From Nitrospirota bacterium (GTDB lineage: Bacteria; Nitrospirota; Thermodesulfovibrionia; Thermodesulfovibrionales; UBA6898), in contig JACRLO010000035.1 in NCBI GenBank assembly GCA_016235245.1, positions 45,148 to 109,147 of the forward strand: a stretch of 64,000 nucleotides of DNA, in the 5' to 3' direction. The position numbers were made by a program, and so were the translations under genes. The notes under the pieces are model-generated. The model saw nothing but the letters and a program-made list of their open reading frames with translations, did not search any database and was not told where the DNA came from. This document shows positions 59,628 to 64,000 of this stretch, one piece after another. Position 1 is the stretch's first letter; each line of letters opens with the position of its first letter.

Positions 59628-60674
59628 ATGGATATCAAACTTACCAGTCTTTCAAGCTGCGCGGGTTGAGCGGCAAAATTCAGTCCTCTGGACCTGTCCC
59701 ACGTGCTGGGGCAGCTGCCTGCGTGTACAGACAAAAATGTTCTGGTTGGGGCATCCAATGCCGATGATGCAGGGATCTACAAGATTACTGACGAAATAGC
59801 GGTTGTCCTTACCACAGACTTTTTCACCCCTATTGTTGATGACCCTTACTGGTTCGGGGCAATTGCCGCAGCCAACTCACTGTCTGACGTGTGGGCCATG
59901 GGAGGGAAGCCGACGGTTGCACTCAACATCGCCATGTTCCCGAGCAGTTCTGAGTTTTTCCCATCGCTACAGAGAGTCATGCAGGGCGGCATTGACAAGA
60001 TGACCGAGGCGGGCGTATCGATCATCGGTGGCCACACAATCAAGGACAAAGAACCGAAATTCGGGTATACCATAATGGGGCTTATCCATCCCGATAAGAT
60101 ACTCGATAATTCTAAAGCAAAACCGGGCGATGCCCTGATACTCACCAAAAAAATCGGGACAGGTATCATCTCCACCGGAGTAAAGGCCGGCATGTGCAGC
60201 GATGCCGTTATTGAGGAGTTTACCCTCTCTATGGCGACTTTGAATAAACGGGCAGGAGAGATTATGTGCGAGATCGGTGTGAGCACCGCAACGGATATCA
60301 CCGGCTTCGGGCTTATCGGTCACCTGAATGAGGTGCTTACTGCGAGCAAATGCCAGGCCCGCCTTTATTCAAGCCGCGTTCCGTTTTTCGAGGAAGCGGT
60401 AAGACTGGTCAAGAATGGCATTGCCCCCGGTGGCACGTTAGGAAATCTGAAGATATATAACCAATATGTTGCCTGGGCAGAAGATGTGCCGGAATATGAA
60501 AAGGTTCTTATGAACGATGCCCAGACATCAGGAGGCCTGCTTATCTTTGTCCCGGCAGAAAAGAAGGAGCAGTTGATTACTGCCTTGCAAAAGGAAGGGA
60601 TTCTGGCTGCGCACATTGGAGATATTCTTGATAGTCAGCCAAAAGACGAAAAACACGTTATCGTAGAGCGCTGA
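59628..60674 (+). CDS. selD: Selenide, water dikinase (SelD) with selenocysteine in the active site
   Basis: A 348-residue enzyme making selenophosphate from selenide and ATP, the selenium donor for tRNA-Sec. The ATG at 59628 follows AAGGAGG. An in-frame TGA at 59667-59669 is codon 14, in S-S-C-A-G-U-A-A-K, the exact place of the catalytic Cys/Sec of SelD. Downstream are DDAGIYKI (metal), ADFFTPIVDDPYWFGAIAAANSLSDVWAMGGKP, GGHTIKDKEPKFG and the MNDAQTSGGLLIFVP end. Standard annotation would start after the UGA and lose the active site. It is downstream of the small selenoprotein and 6 bp upstream of the permease gene. Confidence 0.96.
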
Positions 60675-60680
60675 AGAATC

Positions 60681-61457
60681 ATGGCGTTTTATCTTTTGTT
60701 ATGGGCAGCAGGCTCGATAGTCGGCTTCTTCTCGGGTCTGCTCGGAATCGGCGGGGGCATACTCATGTTCCCGCTGCTCCTTTACGTGCCTCCTCTTCTT
60801 GGGATGGACTCAATCGGTGTGAAAAATATTACCGGTCTGACAATGATCCAGGGATTCTTTGCGTCCCTTACAGCCATGTTTTTTTACCACAAGCATAATC
60901 TTGTCAACAAGCCTCTTGTTCTTACCCTTGGACTCTCGCTGTTTCTGTCCTCCCTGACCGGATCTTTCGTATCAAAAATTGTTCCGGACAAACCTCTGCT
61001 GTTTATCTTTGGTGCACTGGCATTTGTAGCGTCAATAATGATGCTTATCCCCAGAAATTATTCAAAAGATGACTTCACGGAGGATAAGATAACCTTTCAT
61101 AAATCAATGGCCATAGTTATAGGAATTACTATCGGATTTCTTATTGGTTTGGTAGGACAAGGTGGAGCATTCATAATAATACCTCTTATGCTGTATGTCT
61201 TGAAGATTCCGCTCAGGGTCGCTCTGGGAAGCACCCTCGCCATTGGGCTCTTCTCAGCTTCAGCAGGCTTGATCGGAAAGATAGCAACAGGTCAGGTACC
61301 TTTTCATATGGCGGCTGCATTACTTGTTGGTGCAATCCCTGCAGCACGTTTTGGCGGTGTAGTTGGTAAAAAAACCAAGTCTGAACATTTGAGATGGCTG
61401 CTTGCAGTGATCATTATTGCCACTGCGGTTAAGATCTGGTCGGATATTTTCAAATAA
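60681..61457 (+). CDS. TauE/SafE-family (sulfite/organosulfonate/selenite-type) permease
   Basis: A 258-residue membrane protein with eight predicted helices in two repeats. It shows the family's glycine motifs FFSGLLGIGGGILMFPLLLY near residue 15 and FLIGLVGQGGAFIIIPLMLY near residue 150. Family members export sulfite, sulfoacetate or thiosulfate or move similar anions. Location directly after selD and before an SQR-like gene suggests transport of a sulfur or selenium oxyanion; direction is not readable. Confidence 0.9.
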   Translation: MAFYLLLWAAGSIVGFFSGLLGIGGGILMFPLLLYVPPLLGMDSIGVKNITGLTMIQGFFASLTAMFFYHKHNLVNKPLVLTLGLSLFLSSLTGSFVSKIVPDKPLLFIFGALAFVASIMMLIPRNYSKDDFTEDKITFHKSMAIVIGITIGFLIGLVGQGGAFIIIPLMLYVLKIPLRVALGSTLAIGLFSASAGLIGKIATGQVPFHMAAALLVGAIPAARFGGVVGKKTKSEHLRWLLAVIIIATAVKIWSDIFK

Positions 61458-61525
61458 TAAAAACACTTTCATCTGCAGAGAAAAGTGTCAGAATTCAAAC
61501 ATAACAGGCAGAATTGGGGAGGATT

Positions 61526-62713
61526 ATGGAAAAGATCGTTGTGTTGGGCGGTTCATTCGGCGGACTGACTGCTGCGCTCGAAACAAAGAGGCTATTAGGC
61601 CCACAGGCAGAGGTAACGGTCATCAGTGAGGAGAACAGGTTCGTATTTCTGCCGTCTCTTCCCTGGCTGATTATGGGCTGGAGAAAGCCTGAGGACATTA
61701 CGCTCAGTGTCTCTGACATCCTTAAATCTAAAGGCATCCAGTTTATCCATGAAGCAGCTCTGGCAGTAGATCCTGATCTCTCGAAGGTCAGAACAGCAAC
61801 AAAAGAGTTCTCCTACGATCACCTCATCATCTCAACCGGCCCTTTTCTTTCGTTTGACGAGATACCCGGTCTTGGTCCTGATAAGGGATACACTGACTGC
61901 ACCTTTACCCTTGATCACGCGGTAAGAACAAGCCAGACCTGGAAAAAGATTCTTGAAGACCCCGGCACTGTAGTAGTCGGTTCATCCCAGATGGTCAGCT
62001 GCTTTGGCCCTTCCTATGAGCTCGCCTTCGAGATGCATGCTGAATTAAAAAGATTGAAGATGCGCCATAAGGTGCCGATCATCTATCTCACGTCAGAACC
62101 GTATCTCGGCCATATGGGTGTCGGCGGCCTTGGCAATTCAAAGCGCTTCTTTGAAGAGGAGTTTGCAGACAGGGACATTAAATCACTTGTGAGTCAGGCG
62201 ATTGAAGAAGTGACGCCCGGAGAGATCAGGCTGAAAGACGGCTCAAAAATACCGTTCAAACTGGCGATGATAGCCCCGCCTTTCAAGGGAGTGCCTGCGG
62301 TAGCACAACTCGGCAACCCCAGAGGCTTTATCCCTGTTGACAGAAATTATCGCCATACAAAACATAAGAATATCTTTGCAATCGGTGTGGCTATGGCAAT
62401 AGCTCCTCCTGAACAGACCCCTGTGCCTACCGGAGTTCCGAAGACAGGGTTTATGACCGTGAAGATGGCAAAAACCGCTGCTGCCGCAATCTATTCAGAT
62501 GTCAAAGGAACACCACCGCCGGCCATGGATGAAATGGAGGTCATCTGCATCATGGATATGGGCAACACTGCAGCGCTGATGAAGGCTTCGCCGGTGCTTC
62601 CTCCGCGTCAGGAGTCATTTACGAAAAAAGGTGTATGGGCAAAATGGATGAAGGTCGGTTTTGAGAAATACTTTCTCTGGAAGATGAAGAACGGGCAGAG
62701 CAATCTGCCGTAA
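61526..62713 (+). CDS. Sulfide:quinone oxidoreductase-like flavoprotein
   Basis: A 395-residue pyridine-nucleotide-disulfide-type FAD protein of the SQR family. FAD loop VVLGGSFGGLTAALETKR at the N-terminus, a second site VVVGSSQMVSCFGPSYELAFE, and FAIGVAMAIAPPEQTPVPTGVPKTGFMTVKMAK near residue 290. Cysteines near 123 (YTDCTF), 156 (VSCFGP) and 343 (VICIMD) may form the sulfide-attacking pair. The C-terminal KWMKVGFEKYFLWKM is the amphipathic membrane-binding tail of SQRs. It oxidises sulfide, or in this context perhaps selenide, and reduces quinone. ATG 61526 after GGGGAGG. Confidence 0.86.
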   Translation: MEKIVVLGGSFGGLTAALETKRLLGPQAEVTVISEENRFVFLPSLPWLIMGWRKPEDITLSVSDILKSKGIQFIHEAALAVDPDLSKVRTATKEFSYDHLIISTGPFLSFDEIPGLGPDKGYTDCTFTLDHAVRTSQTWKKILEDPGTVVVGSSQMVSCFGPSYELAFEMHAELKRLKMRHKVPIIYLTSEPYLGHMGVGGLGNSKRFFEEEFADRDIKSLVSQAIEEVTPGEIRLKDGSKIPFKLAMIAPPFKGVPAVAQLGNPRGFIPVDRNYRHTKHKNIFAIGVAMAIAPPEQTPVPTGVPKTGFMTVKMAKTAAAAIYSDVKGTPPPAMDEMEVICIMDMGNTAALMKASPVLPPRQESFTKKGVWAKWMKVGFEKYFLWKMKNGQSNLP

Positions 62714-62869
62714 CAATACAGAGAAGAAGCACAGTTGCTTGCATGTCAGCTCAATGTACCTTTCTTTGCCATGTCCAAAGCAGACTTTGTGGAGGGGGTT
62801 GAGCTGGCAAATCCTGCAACCTATTACAAAGAAATTATGGTCCCGGCTGACATGAACCTTACGTTTTAA
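62714..62869 (+). pseudogene. Short coding remnant after the SQR-like gene
   Basis: The frame of the SQR-like gene stays open past its TAA for about 51 codons (REEAQLLACQLNVPFFAMSK, then DFVEGVELANPATYYKE) and ends in TAA at 62867-62869. The first ATG in it is at 62771, with no ribosome site. It looks like protein but I recognise no family; remnant or decayed gene is the likeliest reading. Confidence 0.4.
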
Positions 62870-63007
62870 ACGAATGAACTAACGACAAAAAGGCAGATTC
62901 AGTTCTTCAAATAATTTCCCCTTCAGTCCACGAAGTTTTCATTTATCTTTAAAAAAGCGGTAAAATCTGGATAGAAGATCCGAGTATTGAAATTGCCGGG
63001 GAAGAAA

Positions 63008-63361
63008 ATGAAAGAACCTATCATGATGACCTGTCCGCAGTGCGGGAAAGAAACGGCCGCAGGAGATGAATGTCTGCTATGCGGCAATAAGATTGAATCC
63101 CTTCAGGGACTGGAAATACAGTACAGGGATTTCAAGGGTTCAGAGATGCTGGATATAAAGATGGCCTCTTCTTCGCGGCAGGGAGATGAACAGCAGACGC
63201 TCAAGCCAGCGCAGAAGAAAGATAACCCCTCGGGTACTGCTGCTCAGTCAGAAATAAAATGGCCAGACAAAAAAACGGTCTTCTTTTTTTGGGCCACAGT
63301 CGGCATCATCCTTTCGGCCCTCGCCTGGTATTATCTGCTCAGCTTCTTCCTGAAGTTCTGA
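63008..63361 (+). CDS. Zinc-ribbon protein with C-terminal membrane anchor
   Basis: A 117-residue protein. The N-terminus carries CPQCGKETAAGDECLLCG, a four-cysteine zinc ribbon (residues about 9-26). A polar, low-complexity stretch follows, and the last 30 residues are a membrane helix (TVFFFWATVGIILSALAWYYLLSFFL). The ATG at 63008 follows GGGGAAG. It is a tail-anchored zinc-binding protein of unknown role. No neighbour explains it. Confidence 0.78.
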   Translation: MKEPIMMTCPQCGKETAAGDECLLCGNKIESLQGLEIQYRDFKGSEMLDIKMASSSRQGDEQQTLKPAQKKDNPSGTAAQSEIKWPDKKTVFFFWATVGIILSALAWYYLLSFFLKF

Positions 63362-63925
63362 GAAAACCGTTTCGTGCCATGCATAAATAAACGCCCTTGC
63401 CCCTGCACCGAATTACATAGAAAGAGCCGGGCAGATGATAGGTCTTCTCCATCTGCCCGGCTCCCGTGTACCAGACCCTTCACTTCAGTAATTCCGAAAC
63501 TCCGGTCTGGTTGTGTTCTGGCATTCTCTTTCGAGTTCCTGTCCGTCTGATCTCACTTTAGAAGAAATTCAGGATGTTGTCAATTCCATAATTATAATTC
63601 TAAGGCAATGCAATATTGTCTTTTGAGCTGAAAGTCATTCCGTTGCCATGCCTGCAGGATACAGGGCATGTCTGCCTGCCACGTCCGCTCACAAATTTTC
63701 AGCAACCAGGTCTTACGCTGTCATGGGTACAAGAATCCCCGACTATTCATTTATTAGAGTAGAGATCAATAAGGGCTCAAATCCTCGCAGTTTTGCAAAT
63801 AGAAGAGGGCTATTTGCAGAACTGCAAACAAATCTTCGAAAAGAATCCTTTAAAAACGTAGTGTTTCATGTTGGCATGAAGCCTGCATATATACAGGCAA
63901 GATCAACAAGCAGGAGGATACGAAG
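63362..63925. other. Gene-free stretch with three hairpins
   Basis: About 560 bp without a convincing gene. Hairpins: 63424-63463 (14-bp perfect arms GAGCCGGGCAGATG / CATCTGCCCGGCTC, 12-nt loop), 63471-63510 (CCAGACC / GGTCTGG, 26-nt loop) and 63787-63825 (16-bp arms, one G-U pair, 7-nt loop AAGAGGG). None is followed by a clear T-run. The last lies 100 bp before the final gene and may shape its leader. Confidence 0.6.
63787..63825. repeat. Long hairpin in the leader of the last gene
   Basis: GCAGTTTTGCAAATAG (63787-63802) pairs with CTATTTGCAGAACTGC (63810-63825); all 16 positions pair in RNA, counting one G-U. Confidence 0.8.
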
Positions 63926-64000
63926 ATGAAAAACAACACACTGGCAAAAAAGGGATTATACATCGGAGCAGGAGCAGGACTGATGCTGTTTGCAATCATC
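63926..64000 (+). CDS. N-terminus of a membrane protein (continues beyond window)
   Basis: ATG at 63926 behind AGGAGG; 25 codons are visible (KNNTLAKKGLYIGAGAGLMLF) and then the window ends. A basic start followed by a Gly/Ala/Leu helix suggests a small membrane protein or signal anchor. Nothing more can be said. Confidence 0.7.
   Translation, partial: MKNNTLAKKGLYIGAGAGLMLFAII

Noticed and set aside
63648..63929. 93-codon plus-strand ORF
   Set aside because: Composition rich in Arg/Ser without domain pattern, runs through the hairpin at 63787-63825, no ribosome site.
1..64000. tRNA, rRNA, CRISPR, insertion sequence, prophage or att site
   Set aside because: No cloverleaf, rRNA segment, repeat-spacer array, transposase, integrase or phage gene was recognised in the window.

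Overview
This window reads as one chromosomal contig of a Gram-negative, anaerobic or microaerophilic, sulfur-metabolising bacterium. Gram-negative character follows from lpxC, a secretin, AsmA-type and lipoprotein genes and an ABC-type O-antigen exporter. Sulfur and anaerobic character follows from DsrE/F-like and TusA proteins, a sulfide:quinone oxidoreductase-like flavoprotein, a TauE/SafE permease, ferredoxin-rich glutamate synthase and a Crp/Fnr regulator. Taken together the gene set resembles Nitrospirota (Thermodesulfovibrionia-like) or neighbouring deltaproteobacterial lineages; that placement is inference. No rRNA, tRNA, CRISPR array, insertion sequence or prophage was recognised.

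Layout. 1-15 kb: tldD 3' end, lpxC, a tiny histone-like gene, a winged-helix regulator, dsrE/tusA, nfo, a redox/respiration island around a Crp/Fnr gene, then rsmI, nadE, trmJ and a giant AsmA-like gene. 15-21 kb: a P-loop protein and an unusual glutamate synthase pair (class II glutaminase + ferredoxin + FMN synthase in one ORF; GXGXG + GltD-like + ferredoxin in the next), preceded by a compact promoter and terminator-type leader. 21-31 kb: a coiled-coil membrane protein divergent from a type II secretion operon, gspE-F-H-I-J-K-L-M-C. 31-37 kb: O-antigen ABC exporter genes with a radical SAM gene between permease and ATPase, then a methyltransferase-acetyltransferase fusion. 37-41 kb: a set of exported proteins of unknown role, two of them near-identical tandem copies. 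41-51 kb: PIG-L deacetylase, the secretin gspD, three glycosyltransferases and a WbaP-type initiating transferase. 51-58 kb: radC, nusB, riboflavin genes ribH-ribBA-ribE, lepB, lepA and a ROK kinase. 58-63 kb: two ArsR regulators, a small selenoprotein gene with in-frame UGA, selD with in-frame UGA, a TauE/SafE permease and an SQR-like flavoprotein. The window ends in a gene-poor hairpin-rich stretch and the first codons of a membrane protein.

How parts fit. The type II secretion operon and gspD probably export the secreted proteins of 37-41 kb, and the surface polysaccharide genes surround them. The Crp/Fnr protein most likely controls the divergent promoter pair at 4.96-5.09 kb, where two TGA-N6-TCA palindromes sit 51 bp apart, each about 41.5 bp upstream of one predicted start.

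Most notable observations: (1) an undescribed-looking 84-residue thioredoxin-like selenoprotein next to Sec-containing selD under ArsR control; (2) the mirror-symmetric Crp/Fnr promoter pair; (3) a 25-bp tandem duplication that appears to have fused a glutaminase gene to the next glutamate synthase gene; (4) a terminator/antiterminator leader before that gene; (5) a 96-codon open tail behind the stop codon of a glycosyltransferase, coupled to the next gene; (6) several small genes of 29-41 codons that automatic annotation would miss.
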